A stretch of DNA of 64,000 bases from Chitinophaga solisilvae (GTDB taxonomy: Bacteria > Bacteroidota > Bacteroidia > Chitinophagales > Chitinophagaceae), in contig NZ_JAABOK010000005.1 in the NCBI RefSeq assembly GCF_009928525.1, positions 186,692-250,691 on the forward strand, read 5' to 3'. The notes beneath the pieces were generated by a model that was not told the DNA's origin, did not search any database, and saw only the letters and a program-made list of their open reading frames with translations. This document shows positions 51,791-61,666 of the stretch, in pieces; position 1 is the first letter of the stretch, and each line of letters opens with the position of its first letter. The position numbers were made by a program, and so were the translations under genes.

Positions 51791-51982
51791 GACAACAGCA
51801 AGGCTGGGCAAAAGGCCCGCCTTTACTTGATTTATGGTTACCGTTGATTATCAGCAGGTAACAATTTTAACACAAAACACATAGGTCGCGCCTTCTGGGC
51901 GGCCGCCCAATAAATGTATTTAAACCGCCCATCCTGGGGATAGCTAGAAATCCCCCAGGCGCTGGGTAAAATCATATAACAA
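51791..51982 (+). promoter_or_regulatory. Structured rpsJ-rplC spacer, candidate leader RNA
   Basis: The gap contains GGTAACC/GGTAAC words, a GGCGGCCGCCC palindrome near 51898 and a strong hairpin at 51933-51959 (CCTGGGGAT, AGCTAGA, AATCCCCCAGG with one bulge). The spacer is long for this operon and highly structured, so autogenous control by an operon protein such as L4 or L3 is possible. No known leader class is recognised. Confidence 0.4.
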
Positions 51983-52600
51983 ATGAAAGGTATTATTGGT
52001 AAAAAGATTGGTATGACCAGCATCTTCGAGTCCAATGGTAAGCAGACTGCCTGCACCATTATCGAAGCGGGTCCCAACGTTGTAACACAGGTAAAAAACC
52101 TGGAATCAGACGGTTACAATGCAATTCAGGTTTCTTTCGGTGAAAAGAAAGAAAAGCACGCCACAAAAGCTGAAAGCAGTCACTTCGCGAAAGCAAGCAC
52201 CTCTCCCAAACGATTTGTAAAAGAATTCCGCAACCCGGACGTACAGAAAGCCCTCGGCGAAACTATCACCTGCGAAATCTTCGCTGAAGGTGAAACTATC
52301 GACGTTGTAGGCACCTCCAAAGGTAAAGGCTTCCAGGGTGTTGTAAAACGCCACGGATTTAGCGGTGTGGGTGAAGCTACCCACGGTCAGCACGATAGAA
52401 GCAGGGCTCCTGGTTCTGTTGGTGGATCATCTTATCCTTCCCGCGTTTTCAAGGGTATGCGTATGGCTGGTCAGACAGGTAACGAAAGAGTGAAAGTGAA
52501 AGGTCTGAAAATCCTGAAAATATTCCCTGAAAAGAATTATATCCTGGTAAGTGGTTCCGTTCCCGGCCACAATGGTTCAATCGTTTTAATCCAGAAGTAA
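51983..52600 (+). CDS. rplC: 50S ribosomal protein L3
   Basis: A 205-residue L3: [60 protein letters not shown] (the central loop reaching the peptidyl-transferase centre, with the Gln that is methylated in some bacteria) and [17 protein letters not shown]. One base separates it from rplD, so translation is coupled. Confidence 0.98.
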   Translation: MKGIIGKKIGMTSIFESNGKQTACTIIEAGPNVVTQVKNLESDGYNAIQVSFGEKKEKHATKAESSHFAKASTSPKRFVKEFRNPDVQKALGETITCEIFAEGETIDVVGTSKGKGFQGVVKRHGFSGVGEATHGQHDRSRAPGSVGGSSYPSRVFKGMRMAGQTGNERVKVKGLKILKIFPEKNYILVSGSVPGHNGSIVLIQK

Positions 52601-52601
52601 C

Positions 52602-53240
52602 ATGCAAGTCGATATTTTAAATATAGAAGGTAAGAAAACCGGAAGATCCATTGAACTTCCTGAGGAGATCTTTGGTGTTGAGCCTAACAACCACGTTATC
52701 TACCTGGCTGTTAAGCAATACCTGGCTGCTCAGCGTCAGGGTACCCACAAGGTAAAAACCAGAGCTGAAGTAAAAGGTGCTTCCCGTAAACTGCACAAAC
52801 AAAAAGGTACCGGTGGTGCCCGTAAAGGTAACATCCGTAACCCGCTCTATAAAGGTGGTGGTACCATCTTCGGACCTAAACCTCACGGTTGGGGCTTTAA
52901 ACTGAACAGAAAAGTAAAAGATCTCGCTAAGATCTCTGCCCTGTCCGTTAAAGCGAAAGAGAACAGCATCATCATCGTGGAAGATCTGGCGCTGCAGACT
53001 CCTAAAACCAAACAATTCGTTGGTATCTTAAAGAACCTGAACATCAATGTAGATGGTAAGAAGACTATGTTCATCACACCTGAATACAACGATAACGTTT
53101 ATCTGTCTTTAAGAAACATCCCGACTGTAGACGGTGCAATGCTGAGCGATATCAATACCTATGATATCATGAACAGCAACTACATTGTGTTCACAGAAAG
53201 CGCTGCTAAAATCTTCACAGAAGAGCCGGCAGAAGCATAG
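52602..53240 (+). CDS. rplD: 50S ribosomal protein L4
   Basis: A 212-residue L4: PEEIFGVEPNNHVIYLAVKQ, KGASRKLHKQKGTGGARKGN and GGTIFGPKPHGWGFKLNRKV form the exit-tunnel extension, then VEDLALQTPKTKQFVGIL and YIVFTESAAKIFTEE. In many bacteria L4 represses its own operon. Starts 2 bases after the rplC stop. Confidence 0.98.
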   Translation: MQVDILNIEGKKTGRSIELPEEIFGVEPNNHVIYLAVKQYLAAQRQGTHKVKTRAEVKGASRKLHKQKGTGGARKGNIRNPLYKGGGTIFGPKPHGWGFKLNRKVKDLAKISALSVKAKENSIIIVEDLALQTPKTKQFVGILKNLNINVDGKKTMFITPEYNDNVYLSLRNIPTVDGAMLSDINTYDIMNSNYIVFTESAAKIFTEEPAEA

Positions 53241-53263
53241 GGCTGAAAACCAATTAAATAACA

Positions 53264-53299
53264 AAGCTAAAAGCTAACAGCTTAAAAGCTATAAGCTAT
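53264..53299. repeat. AGCT-word repeat before rplW
   Basis: AGCTAAAAGCTAACAGCTTA and AAAGCTATAAGCTA: five to six AGCT words at 8-10 base spacing, partly palindromic, in the rplD-rplW gap. It can form alternative hairpins. Confidence 0.7.
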
Positions 53300-53306
53300 A
53301 ACAGAG

Positions 53307-53606
53307 ATGAAACTTTCAGACGTTTTAATCAAACCGGTAGTATCCGAAAAGGTGAATAAAGCCACCGAAAAATTCAACCGCTACTACTTCATTGTTGACA
53401 AAAAAGCCAACAAACTGGAGATCAAAAAAGCAGTGGAAGAATTCTACGGTGTAACTGTACAGGATGTAAATACTGCCGTAATGCCGGGTAAAGCTAAATT
53501 CCGCTTTACAAAAGCCGGTTTCATTGCAGGTAAAAAGCCGTCTTACAAAAAGGCGATCATTACCCTCGCATCAGGCGAAGCTATAGATCTGTATGCTAAC
53601 ATGTAG
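53307..53606 (+). CDS. rplW: 50S ribosomal protein L23
   Basis: A 99-residue L23: MKLSDVLIKPVVSEKVNKAT, YYFIVDKKANKLEIKKAVEE, FYGVTVQDVNTAVMPGKAKF and KKPSYKKAIITLASGEAIDL. It lies at the exit-tunnel mouth and docks trigger factor and SRP. Preceded by an AGCT-rich repeat. Confidence 0.98.
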   Translation: MKLSDVLIKPVVSEKVNKATEKFNRYYFIVDKKANKLEIKKAVEEFYGVTVQDVNTAVMPGKAKFRFTKAGFIAGKKPSYKKAIITLASGEAIDLYANM

Positions 53607-53694
53607 TGCCGTTCCGGCCTGAACAGCCGGGATGTGGATGTATATGCAGATCACGATTAATATTTTATAATAACATTTAACTTTTTAGGAAGTA

Positions 53695-54528
53695 ATGGCA
53701 CTGAAGAAGTTCAAACCAATGACGGCCGGTACCCGCTGGAAAATAGGCAACGCTTATGCTGAGCTGACCACGGATACCCCCGAAAAAAGCCTGCTCGAAC
53801 CAGCTAAAAGGTCCGGCGGTAGAAACGCACAGGGTAGAATGTCTATGCGCTACATCGGTGGCGGTCATAAGAAAGCATACCGTGTAATTGATTTCAAACG
53901 TGAAAAAGTAAATATTCCGGCTACCGTTAAAACCATCGAGTACGATCCGAACCGTAGCGCATTCATCGCGCTGGTTAGCTACGCTGATGGTGAGAAACGT
54001 TACATCATCGCTCCGCAGGGGCTGCAGGTTGGCAGCACTGTAGTAAGTGGTGCTGACGTTGCTCCTGAAGTAGGTAACGCGTTGCCGCTGAAAAATATGC
54101 CACTGGGTACTGTTGTTCACAACATTGAACTGCAGCCTGGTAAAGGTGGTGCTATCGCAAGAAGCGCCGGCGCATACGCTCAGCTGTCCAACAAGGAAGA
54201 AAAATATGCAGTACTGAAAATGCCTTCCGGCGAACTGCGTAAAGTATTAAACACCTGTATGGCAACTGTAGGTACAGTTTCCAACTCCGACCACGCCCTG
54301 CAATCCATCGGTAAAGCAGGTGCCAACCGTTGGAGAGGTATCCGTCCACGTAACCGTGGTGTTGCGATGAACCCTGTAGATCACCCGATGGGTGGTGGTG
54401 AAGGTAAATCTTCCGGAGGTCACCCAAGATCAAGAACAGGCAAATATGCGAAAGGTCTGAAAACCAGAAAGCCGCATAAGAGCTCTGATAAACTGATCAT
54501 CAGCAGGAAAAACGGTAAAAAATTATAA
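53695..54528 (+). CDS. rplB: 50S ribosomal protein L2
   Basis: A 277-residue L2: [60 protein letters not shown] (the essential His region) and [20 protein letters not shown]. It bridges to the 30S and is needed for subunit joining. After its stop an imperfect TTCGGAATCCGG/CCGGAATCCGGAA hairpin fills the gap to rpsS. Confidence 0.98.
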   Translation: MALKKFKPMTAGTRWKIGNAYAELTTDTPEKSLLEPAKRSGGRNAQGRMSMRYIGGGHKKAYRVIDFKREKVNIPATVKTIEYDPNRSAFIALVSYADGEKRYIIAPQGLQVGSTVVSGADVAPEVGNALPLKNMPLGTVVHNIELQPGKGGAIARSAGAYAQLSNKEEKYAVLKMPSGELRKVLNTCMATVGTVSNSDHALQSIGKAGANRWRGIRPRNRGVAMNPVDHPMGGGEGKSSGGHPRSRTGKYAKGLKTRKPHKSSDKLIISRKNGKKL

Positions 54529-54593
54529 TATTTCGGAATCCGGGTTCCGCTGATACCGGAATCCGGAATTGGAAAAATCATAAATAAGAAGAC

Positions 54594-54860
54594 ATGGCTC
54601 GTTCCATAAAAAAAGGTCCTTACGTAGACCAGAAATTAGAGAATAAAGTTGAAAAAATGAATGCGGGCACCAAGCGTACTGTTATCAAGACCTGGAGCCG
54701 TCGTTCTACTATCACGCCTGATTTCGTAGGTCACACTTTCGCTGTGCACAATGGCAACAAATTCATTCCTGTTTATGTAACGGAATTTATGGTTGGCCAC
54801 AAACTGGGCGAATTTGCACCAACACGTAACTTCAGAGGACACGCTAACAAGAAAATGTAA
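54594..54860 (+). CDS. rpsS: 30S ribosomal protein S19
   Basis: An 88-residue S19: [40 protein letters not shown] and [14 protein letters not shown] end ([18 protein letters not shown]). It contacts the 30S head and tRNA. Complete and of normal length. Confidence 0.98.
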   Translation: MARSIKKGPYVDQKLENKVEKMNAGTKRTVIKTWSRRSTITPDFVGHTFAVHNGNKFIPVYVTEFMVGHKLGEFAPTRNFRGHANKKM

Positions 54861-54867
54861 ATTATAG

Positions 54868-54927
54868 TCTGAGGTTTGAGGTTTGAACCAGGTTTCAGAC
54901 CTTATCTCAAACATCAGGCATCAGACA
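54868..54927. repeat. Imperfect inverted repeat in rpsS-rplV gap
   Basis: GTCTGAGGTTTGAGGTTTGAA (tandem TGAGGTT words) faces CTCAAACATCAGGCATCAGAC; about two thirds of positions pair. The gap has no other feature. Confidence 0.6.
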
Positions 54928-54953
54928 CTTAATAATAAAAGAAATTAATAACA

Positions 54954-55304
54954 ATGGAAGCAGTAGCTAAGCTGAATAATAATCCTACATCTACCCGCAA
55001 AATGCGTTTGCTGGCAGACTTAATCCGTGGTCTGGATGTAGAAAAGGCTTTGAATATTTTGAAATTCCATCCAAAGCACCCAAGCGTACCTTTAGAAAAA
55101 CTGCTGGTATCCGCTATCGCAAACTGGAAAGTGAAGAACGAAGGTGCAAGGGTAGAAGACGCGAACCTGATCGTAAAAACTATCATGGTTGACGGCGGCC
55201 GCACACTGAAAAGAATGCGTCCGGCTCCACAGGGTAGAGGTTACCGTATCCGCAAGAGAAGTAACCACGTTACGATTGTAGTGGATGGTAAAAATGCACA
55301 GTAA
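54954..55304 (+). CDS. rplV: 50S ribosomal protein L22
   Basis: A 116-residue L22: [60 protein letters not shown] and the tunnel hairpin [20 protein letters not shown]. The hairpin tip region ([11 protein letters not shown]) is the site of macrolide-resistance changes in other species and looks wild type here. Confidence 0.98.
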   Translation: MEAVAKLNNNPTSTRKMRLLADLIRGLDVEKALNILKFHPKHPSVPLEKLLVSAIANWKVKNEGARVEDANLIVKTIMVDGGRTLKRMRPAPQGRGYRIRKRSNHVTIVVDGKNAQ

Positions 55305-55365
55305 GCGTTTCATACCAAAGAGATAGAAATTAAAACTATTAAACTAATAGACAAATAACCAGAAC

Positions 55366-56154
55366 ATGGGTCAGAAAACAAATCCTATTGGTAACAGGTT
55401 AGGTATCATCAGAGGATGGGACTCTAATTGGTATGGCAGCAAAAAAGATTTTGCTACCAAACTGATCGAAGATAACAAGATCAGAACTTATCTGAATGCC
55501 CGTATCAACAAAGGCGGAATTTCCAGAGTTGTGATCGAAAGAACTTTAGGTAAGTTAATCATCACTGTTCATACTTCTAAGCCTGGTATCATCATAGGTA
55601 AAGGTGGTAACGAAGTTGATCGCATCAAGGAAGAGCTGAAGAAGCTGACAGGTAAAGAAGATGTTCAGATCAACATTCTCGAGATCCGCCGTCCTGAAAT
55701 GGATGCTAATATCGTTGCAGAAACAATCGCCAAACAGATTGAAAGCCGTATCAACTACAAACGCGCTATCAAAATGGCTATTGCTACCGCTCTGAGAATG
55801 GGTGCTGAAGGTATCAAAATCAAAGTAAGCGGTCGTCTGGGTGGTGCTGAAATTGCGCGTGCTGAAGAAATGAAGCAGGGTCGCGTTCCATTGCACACAT
55901 TCCGTATGGACATCGACTACGCTTCTCTGTTCGCTTTAACCGTTTACGGTAAAATCGGTATCAAAGTATGGATCTGTAAAGGTGAAGTACTGGGTAAACG
56001 CGATCTGAACCCTAACGTGCTGACAGGTAAAGAAGGTGATAACCGCGGTGGTGGCCGTGAAGGTGGTGATCGCAGAGAACATGGTGAAAGAAGAGATCAC
56101 CGTGGTGGTGAAAGAAGAGGCGGTGGCGAAAACCGTGGCGGTGGCCGCAGATAA
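55366..56154 (+). CDS. rpsC: 30S ribosomal protein S3 with Gly/Arg-rich tail
   Basis: A 262-residue S3. KH domain ([20 protein letters not shown] with GxxG) and C-terminal domain ([40 protein letters not shown]) are complete by about residue 218. After that comes a tail of some 43 residues of [20 protein letters not shown] type, hydrophilic and repetitive, which E. coli S3 lacks; several Bacteroidota S3 proteins carry similar extensions. It is near the mRNA entry helicase site, so the tail could contact mRNA; that is inference. Confidence 0.98.
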   Translation: MGQKTNPIGNRLGIIRGWDSNWYGSKKDFATKLIEDNKIRTYLNARINKGGISRVVIERTLGKLIITVHTSKPGIIIGKGGNEVDRIKEELKKLTGKEDVQINILEIRRPEMDANIVAETIAKQIESRINYKRAIKMAIATALRMGAEGIKIKVSGRLGGAEIARAEEMKQGRVPLHTFRMDIDYASLFALTVYGKIGIKVWICKGEVLGKRDLNPNVLTGKEGDNRGGGREGGDRREHGERRDHRGGERRGGGENRGGGRR

Positions 56155-56209
56155 TATCTGTGGATAAAGCAAACATTAACAATTACTATTAACATTAACA
56201 ATACAGACG

Positions 56210-56629
56210 ATGTTACAGCCAAAAAGAGTGAAACACAGGAAGATGCACAAAGGCCGCATCAAAGGGAACGCTAAAAGAGGCGCTACCCTCTCCTTTGGTA
56301 CATTCGGTCTTAAAGCATTAGAACCTAAGTGGATCACTGACAGGCAGATTGAAGCTGCCCGTGTAGCCTTAACAAGGCACATGAAACGTGAAGGTAACGT
56401 GTGGATTCGCATATTCCCTGACAAACCAATCACCGCTAAGCCTTTGGAAGTGAGGATGGGTAAAGGTAAAGGTGCGCCAGACCATTGGGCAGCAGTAGTA
56501 AAACCAGGCAGAATTTTATTTGAAGCTGACGGCGTTCCCTTACAGGTAGCGAAAGAAGCGATGGAACTCGCAGCACAGAAACTGCCCATCAAAGTAAAAT
56601 TTGTAACCAGCCGCGACTACGTTGCTTAA
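56210..56629 (+). CDS. rplP: 50S ribosomal protein L16
   Basis: A 139-residue L16: [60 protein letters not shown] and [20 protein letters not shown]. It helps position A-site tRNA at the peptidyl-transferase centre. Complete. Confidence 0.98.
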   Translation: MLQPKRVKHRKMHKGRIKGNAKRGATLSFGTFGLKALEPKWITDRQIEAARVALTRHMKREGNVWIRIFPDKPITAKPLEVRMGKGKGAPDHWAAVVKPGRILFEADGVPLQVAKEAMELAAQKLPIKVKFVTSRDYVA

Positions 56630-56693
56630 TTACAAACTATTCATAAAATCCGGTAAACTGCCACCAGCAGTAAACTGAACCAAATTAAATACA

Positions 56694-56894
56694 ATGGCAA
56701 AAGAAAAGCTGGATCTGAAAGGCCTGAGCGAACAAGACCTCAAAGAGAAAATCTCTGCCGAGGAACTGCGCCTGAAGAAAATGAAATTCGGTCATGCAAT
56801 CACGCCAATCGAAAATCCCATGAGCATCCGCTCTGTGAGACGCGATATCGCACGCATGCAAACTGAATTGCGTAAAAAACAACTGGGCTTCTAA
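56694..56894 (+). CDS. rpmC: 50S ribosomal protein L29
   Basis: A 66-residue two-helix L29: MAKEKLDLKGLSEQDLKEKI, EELRLKKMKFGHAITPIENP and RSVRRDIARMQTELRKKQLG. Located at the tunnel exit next to L23. A GC-rich CCCTCCC run precedes the next gene (TTCCTCCCCGCAGGGAGG), forming a small hairpin. Confidence 0.97.
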   Translation: MAKEKLDLKGLSEQDLKEKISAEELRLKKMKFGHAITPIENPMSIRSVRRDIARMQTELRKKQLGF

Positions 56895-56947
56895 GCATTA
56901 GTATAACTTTTTTTCCTCCCCGCAGGGAGGGCTAAATACTTTCAACA

Positions 56948-57208
56948 ATGACGACCGAAAGAAAATTAAGAAAAACCAGGATTGGTGTGGTTGCCAGCAA
57001 CAAAATGGATAAAACCATTACTGTTAAGGTGGAGCGTAAAGTGAAGCACCCTATCTATGGTAAATTCGTTAAAAAAACTACCAAGTTCATGGCGCACGAC
57101 GATAAAAACGAGTGCAGCATCGGCGATACCGTGAAAATCGCGGAAACACGCCCTCTGAGCAAAAACAAATGCTGGAGACTGGTAGAAGTAATCGAAAAAG
57201 TAAAATAA
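56948..57208 (+). CDS. rpsQ: 30S ribosomal protein S17
   Basis: An 86-residue S17 with an OB fold: [60 protein letters not shown]. It binds 16S helix 11 early in assembly. Normal length. Confidence 0.98.
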   Translation: MTTERKLRKTRIGVVASNKMDKTITVKVERKVKHPIYGKFVKKTTKFMAHDDKNECSIGDTVKIAETRPLSKNKCWRLVEVIEKVK

Positions 57209-57279
57209 TTTCTTATTTGTTTCAAGCTGCTGCCGGCAATCCCGGTTTCAGCCGCTGATTAAACAACAAACTCATTACG

Positions 57280-57648
57280 ATGATACAACAAGAATCAAGG
57301 CTGAGTGTGGCGGATAACAGTGGTGCAAAAGAAGTACTCTGCATCCGCGTGTTAGGTAACTCCGGCCAGGACTACGCTAAAGTAGGTGATAAAATTGTAG
57401 TAACTGTAAAGGATGCAATTCCTGGTGGTGGTGCTAAAAAAGGTATGGTTACGAAAGCCGTAATCGTAAGAACCAAAAACAAATTACGTCGTAAAGACGG
57501 TTCTTACATCCGTTTCGATGATAACGCCGTTGTACTGCTGAACAACTCCGACGAACCTCGCGGTACCCGTATTTTCGGTCCGGTTGCACGTGAGCTGAGA
57601 GACAAGGGCTATATGAAAATTATCTCCCTGGCTCCTGAGGTGTTATAA
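57280..57648 (+). CDS. rplN: 50S ribosomal protein L14
   Basis: A 122-residue L14: [60 protein letters not shown] and [20 protein letters not shown]. Complete. A 22-base inverted repeat and an internal promoter-like box separate it from rplX. Confidence 0.98.
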   Translation: MIQQESRLSVADNSGAKEVLCIRVLGNSGQDYAKVGDKIVVTVKDAIPGGGAKKGMVTKAVIVRTKNKLRRKDGSYIRFDDNAVVLLNNSDEPRGTRIFGPVARELRDKGYMKIISLAPEVL

Positions 57649-57660
57649 GATATTTACGGA

Positions 57661-57714
57661 TTTCTTGGTTTTGTTATTTTGTAATTTCAAGCACAAAATC
57701 ACAAAATCAAGAAA
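57661..57714. repeat. Inverted repeat between rplN and rplX
   Basis: TTTCTTGGTTTTGTTATTTTGT (57661-57682) pairs with ACAAAATCACAAAATCAAGAAA (57693-57714) at 20 of 22 positions, 10-base loop. It begins 12 bases after the rplN stop and precedes an internal promoter-like box. Confidence 0.9.
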
Positions 57715-57729
57715 TTTCAAAATATTCCG

Positions 57730-57737
57730 TATCTTTG
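57730..57737 (+). promoter_or_regulatory. Internal promoter-like box before rplX
   Basis: TATCTTTGCAGCCCG matches the -7 consensus and its downstream CC context, as at tRNA-Met. It would start a transcript for rplX onward, about 80 bases before its ATG. The -33 match is weak. Confidence 0.55.
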
Positions 57738-57817
57738 CAGCCCGTTTGCAAAACGAGACAAAACATTAATCAAGCGAAACAGATGTTTCGCTTGGCGTTT
57801 ATAAATAAATCAAAGTA

Positions 57818-58156
57818 ATGAAAACTAGATTTAAGCCTAAATTCAACATTAAAAAGGGCGACCTGGTTGCGGTAATTGCCGGCGACGATAAGGACAGGAC
57901 CAAAGCACGCAAAGTGCTGGAAGTTCACCCCGACAAAGCCCGCATTCTTGTAGAAGGCGTTAACATTATTACCAAGCATACCAAGCCTACTGCGCAGAAT
58001 ACCAAAGGTGGTATCGTAAAGCAGGAAGCTCCTATTGCTATTTCCAACGTGATGCTGTGGGATGCTAAAGCAGGTAAACCTACAAGGGTTAACAGGCAGA
58101 GGGAAAACGGTAAATTAATTCGTATCGCTAAAAAATCAGGGGAGGTAATCAAATAA
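57818..58156 (+). CDS. rplX: 50S ribosomal protein L24
   Basis: A 112-residue L24 with the KOW motif: [40 protein letters not shown] and [20 protein letters not shown]. Assembly initiator of the 50S. Its stop overlaps the rplE ATG by one base (TAATG), so the two are coupled. Confidence 0.98.
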   Translation: MKTRFKPKFNIKKGDLVAVIAGDDKDRTKARKVLEVHPDKARILVEGVNIITKHTKPTAQNTKGGIVKQEAPIAISNVMLWDAKAGKPTRVNRQRENGKLIRIAKKSGEVIK

Positions 58157-58731
58157 TGGCTAACTCTAAATATACTCCAAGACTGCAGACAAAGTACAAG
58201 GATGAGGTTGCTGGTACACTGATGAAGAAATTCAACTACAAAAGTGTTATGCAGGTTCCCCGCCTGGTGAAAATTTGCCTGAACCAAGGTATCAATGGTG
58301 CTGTAGGCGATAAGAAACTGGTAGATATCGCTGTGGACGAAATGACACGTATCTCCGGACAGAAAGCAATCGCTACCCTGTCTAAGAAAGATATCTCTAA
58401 CTTCAAACTGAGAAAAAACATGCCTATCGGCGCCCGCGTTACACTGCGTGGTACCAATATGTATGATTTCCTGGATCGCCTGGTTTCTGTTTCCCTGCCA
58501 CGTGTACGTGACTTCAAAGGTGTAAACGAAAAAGCGTTCGACGGCCGCGGTAACTATACCATGGGTATCACCGAACAAATCATCTTCCCTGAGATCGATA
58601 TCGATAAAGTAACAAAAATGTCCGGTATGGATATCACTTTCGTTACTACTGCTACCACCAACGAAGAAGCTTACGAGCTGCTGAAGGAAATGGGTATGCC
58701 GTTCAGGAACATGAAAAAAGATAATCAGTAA
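58156..58731 (+). CDS. rplE: 50S ribosomal protein L5
   Basis: A 191-residue L5: [80 protein letters not shown] and [20 protein letters not shown]. It binds 5S rRNA in the central protuberance. Coupled to rplX by a TAATG overlap. Confidence 0.98.
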   Translation: MANSKYTPRLQTKYKDEVAGTLMKKFNYKSVMQVPRLVKICLNQGINGAVGDKKLVDIAVDEMTRISGQKAIATLSKKDISNFKLRKNMPIGARVTLRGTNMYDFLDRLVSVSLPRVRDFKGVNEKAFDGRGNYTMGITEQIIFPEIDIDKVTKMSGMDITFVTTATTNEEAYELLKEMGMPFRNMKKDNQ

Positions 58732-58750
58732 ATCGAAACGATAAATAATT

Positions 58751-59020
58751 ATGGCAAAAGAATCCGTAAAAGCCAGACAAAGGAAAAGAGAAGCGATGGT
58801 AGCAAAATTCGCTGAAAAGCGCGCTGCCCTGAAAGCTGCCGGTGACTACGCTGCACTGGACCAGCTTCCTAAAAATGCCTCTCCTGTTCGTCTGAAAAAC
58901 AGATGCCAGCTGACCGGTCGTCCTAAAGGATACATGCGTCACTTCGGTCTCTGCAGGAACATGTTCCGCGACCTGGCACTCGCAGGTAAAATCCCTGGCG
59001 TAACTAAAGCCAGCTGGTAA
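58751..59020 (+). CDS. rpsN: 30S ribosomal protein S14, zinc-free type
   Basis: An 89-residue S14 of the longer form: [40 protein letters not shown] and [20 protein letters not shown]. It has only two cysteines in the core, so the CxxC...CxxC zinc site of the short type is absent. An imperfect inverted repeat begins at its stop. Confidence 0.98.
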   Translation: MAKESVKARQRKREAMVAKFAEKRAALKAAGDYAALDQLPKNASPVRLKNRCQLTGRPKGYMRHFGLCRNMFRDLALAGKIPGVTKASW

Positions 59021-59088
59021 TTTAAGATGTAATTATTGGGTTATTTGTTTATTTATAGAACAACATAACCAAATAATGAAATCTTAAA
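59021..59088. repeat. Inverted repeat between rpsN and rpsH
   Basis: TTTAAGATGTAATTATTGGG (arm 59021-59044) pairs with the arm at 59065-59088 at 21 of 24 positions, 20-base loop. It starts at the base after the rpsN stop. ATATTAAGTTATTTG after it repeats part of the same words. Confidence 0.9.
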
Positions 59089-59160
59089 TATTAAGTTATT
59101 TGATTCCCATCTTATTACGATTGGATATCGCATTGTAAACATTATCAAACTATTTAAACA

Positions 59161-59559
59161 ATGGTTACTGATCCAATAGCAGACTTCCTGACCAGAATCC
59201 GGAACGCGCAAATGGCCACCCACAGGATCGTGGAAATTCCGGCTTCCAAGCTGAAAAAACGTATTACAGAAATACTGTACGATAAAGGTTATATCCTGAA
59301 GTACAAATTTGAAGAGGACAACAAACAGGGCGTTATCAAAATCGCGTTGAAATACGATCCTCAGACTAAAGAACCTGCCATCAAGGAACTGCAGCGCATC
59401 AGCCGTCCAGGTCTGCGCCAGTACGCTAAACCTGATGAGTTCAAACGTGTAAAGAACGGTCTGGGTGTGGCAATCATCTCTACTTCTAAAGGTGTAATGA
59501 CCGATAAGGAAGCGAAAGTACAGAACGTAGGTGGTGAAGTAGTTTGCTACATCTATTAA
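59161..59559 (+). CDS. rpsH: 30S ribosomal protein S8
   Basis: A 132-residue S8: [60 protein letters not shown] and [20 protein letters not shown]. In other bacteria S8 represses the spc operon by binding the rplE region; no such site was identified. Confidence 0.98.
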   Translation: MVTDPIADFLTRIRNAQMATHRIVEIPASKLKKRITEILYDKGYILKYKFEEDNKQGVIKIALKYDPQTKEPAIKELQRISRPGLRQYAKPDEFKRVKNGLGVAIISTSKGVMTDKEAKVQNVGGEVVCYIY

Positions 59560-59687
59560 TATATCCGGCTTACCGCCTGTTCATACAACGGGAAGCCACC
59601 GGTGATTATCTGACAATTAAGCTTTCTATACGGCGCTGAACACAGATAATCAGTAAACAATATCAACAATCAACTTAAACAGAAGTT

Positions 59688-60242
59688 ATGTCACGTATAG
59701 GTAAAGCTCCTATCAAATTGGCCAGCGGTGTTACAGTATCTGTTTCCGCTGCTAATGAAGTAACCGTAAAAGGTCCTAAAGGTGAACTGAAAAGAAGCAT
59801 CGACAGAGACCTGACGGTAGAAGTGAAAGACGGAGTAGTAACCGTTGTTCGTCCTACTGACCAGATCCGCCATAAAGCACTGCACGGTCTGTACCGCGCA
59901 CTGCTCGCTAACATGGTGACCGGCGTTACTGACGGATACAAGAAACAACTGGAACTCGTGGGTGTGGGTTACAAAGCTGCCAACGCTGGCCAGCTGCTGG
60001 ATCTGTCCCTGGGTTACTCTCACAATATCGTTATCGAAATTCCAAAAGAACTGAAAGTGGCTACCCTGACTGAAAAAGGTCAGAACCCTAAGATCATGCT
60101 GGAAGGTATCGATAAACAACTGCTGGGTCAGGTAGCTGCCAAAATCCGCAGCCTGCGTAAACCAGAGCCTTACAAAGGTAAAGGTGTTCGCTACAGCGAT
60201 GAAGTTGTACGTAAGAAAGCTGGTAAATCAGCTGGTAAATAA
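59688..60242 (+). CDS. rplF: 50S ribosomal protein L6
   Basis: A 184-residue L6 with two similar domains: MSRIGKAPIKLASGVTVSVS, VKGPKGELKRSIDRDLTVEV, GYKKQLELVGVGYKAANAGQ and RSLRKPEPYKGKGVRYSDEV. Complete; the C-terminal tail (KKAGKSAGK) is basic. Confidence 0.98.
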   Translation: MSRIGKAPIKLASGVTVSVSAANEVTVKGPKGELKRSIDRDLTVEVKDGVVTVVRPTDQIRHKALHGLYRALLANMVTGVTDGYKKQLELVGVGYKAANAGQLLDLSLGYSHNIVIEIPKELKVATLTEKGQNPKIMLEGIDKQLLGQVAAKIRSLRKPEPYKGKGVRYSDEVVRKKAGKSAGK

Positions 60243-60336
60243 TTAATCTTTAATTAGCTAACCGGCTGGCATACAGCTGGTTAGCTGATTTTAACAGTAT
60301 ATCCCGGCAGCATCGGGATAATAAAATATAACTCAA

Positions 60337-60690
60337 ATGAGCACAAAAGTTAGCAGGAGACAGAAGATCCGCTACCGCATCCGTAAAAAGATCTCCGGTA
60401 CTGCAAAAACACCAAGGTTATCTGTATTTCGCAGCAATAGCGATATCTATGTGCAACTGATTGATGATACCAACGGTACTACCCTGGCATCAGCTTCTTC
60501 CCGTGATAAGGATATTCAGGCACAGAAAGGTACTAAATCTGAGAAATCCAAACTGGTTGGCGCTGCACTGGCACAGAAAGCAATCGCTTTAGGTCTGACC
60601 AGCTGTGTTTTTGACAGAAGTGGTTATTTATACCATGGCCGCATCAAAGCCGTAGCTGAAGGTGCAAGAGAAGGCGGTCTCCAGTTCTAA
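60337..60690 (+). CDS. rplR: 50S ribosomal protein L18
   Basis: A 117-residue L18: [40 protein letters not shown] and [20 protein letters not shown]. It binds 5S rRNA with L5. Complete. Confidence 0.98.
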   Translation: MSTKVSRRQKIRYRIRKKISGTAKTPRLSVFRSNSDIYVQLIDDTNGTTLASASSRDKDIQAQKGTKSEKSKLVGAALAQKAIALGLTSCVFDRSGYLYHGRIKAVAEGAREGGLQF

Positions 60691-60741
60691 TCACTGGATC
60701 CGAATTTTATAATTCTGAACAAGTAATTCTTATAAAATAAA

Positions 60742-61260
60742 ATGGCAAAGAATTCATTCAATAAAGTAAAGGCCGGTGATCTGGAGCTGAAAGAGAAAGT
60801 TGTGGCGATCAACCGTGTTACTAAAACCACCAAAGGCGGTCGTACTTTCAGTTTCTCCGCACTGGTTGTTGTAGGTAACGAAAACGGCGTAGTGGGTCAC
60901 GGTCTTGGTAAAGCTAAAGAAGTACAGCAGGCTATCACCAAAGGTATAGACGATGCTAAGAAGAACCTGATTAAGGTTCCTGTTATGCACGGTACTATCC
61001 CTCACGATCAGTTTGCTAAAGAAGGCGCTGCCAAAGTATTGATTAAACCAGCTGCCCACGGTACCGGTGTGATCGCGGGAGGTTCTATGCGTGCGGTACT
61101 GGAAAGCGCCGGCGTTACAGACGTACTGGCTAAATCTCTGGGTTCTGCCAATCCGCATAACGTGGTAAAAGCTACTTTCAAAGCCCTGGGTCTGCTCCGC
61201 GAACCTATCAGCGTTGCCAGAACCAGAAGCATCTCTCTGAAGAAGGTTTTCAACGGTTAA
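60742..61260 (+). CDS. rpsE: 30S ribosomal protein S5
   Basis: A 172-residue S5: [20 protein letters not shown] (the loop of spectinomycin-resistance sites), [40 protein letters not shown] and [20 protein letters not shown]. Shorter at the N terminus than some orthologues but complete in both domains. Confidence 0.98.
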   Translation: MAKNSFNKVKAGDLELKEKVVAINRVTKTTKGGRTFSFSALVVVGNENGVVGHGLGKAKEVQQAITKGIDDAKKNLIKVPVMHGTIPHDQFAKEGAAKVLIKPAAHGTGVIAGGSMRAVLESAGVTDVLAKSLGSANPHNVVKATFKALGLLREPISVARTRSISLKKVFNG

Positions 61261-61355
61261 TCCTTTCAGGAATAACCAGGAAATACCAATTCAGCCGGAT
61301 TATTGACATCATTCATTAACAATTAAATTACTCCGCCTTCGGCGGATAGGGGTTT

Positions 61356-61538
61356 ATGGCAAAGATTAAGATCACTCAAGTGAAAAGTGGTATAGACCGT
61401 CCTGAAAGGCAGAAACTGACCTTGAAGGCACTGGGGCTGACTAAAATGAACGCTACTGTTGAAGTAGAAGCTACTCCTCAGGTCCTGGGAATGGTTCGTA
61501 AAGTTGATCACCTGGTAAAAGTAGAAACAGTAGCTTAA
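61356..61538 (+). CDS. rpmD: 50S ribosomal protein L30
   Basis: A 60-residue L30: MAKIKITQVKSGIDRPERQK, LTLKALGLTKMNATVEVEAT and GMVRKVDHLVKVETVA. The upstream gap has a CTCCGCCTTCGGCGGA hairpin (61329-61346) just before the start, which could affect its translation. Confidence 0.97.
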   Translation: MAKIKITQVKSGIDRPERQKLTLKALGLTKMNATVEVEATPQVLGMVRKVDHLVKVETVA

Positions 61539-61593
61539 TTATTAAGTAACACTGCTGTGGGATTGTCTGTTGATAATCTTACTTTTACATTTG

Positions 61594-61601
61594 TATCTTT
61601 A
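61594..61601 (+). promoter_or_regulatory. Promoter-like box before rplO
   Basis: TATCTTTA, with GTTG about 21 bases upstream, resembles an internal promoter for rplO-secY-map, 66 bases before the rplO ATG. Confidence 0.4.
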
Positions 61602-61666
61602 CAGCGAATACTTTTTACATTTAAAATGCGAGCGGTTAATTTCCGCGTAAGTAAAAACAATTAATT

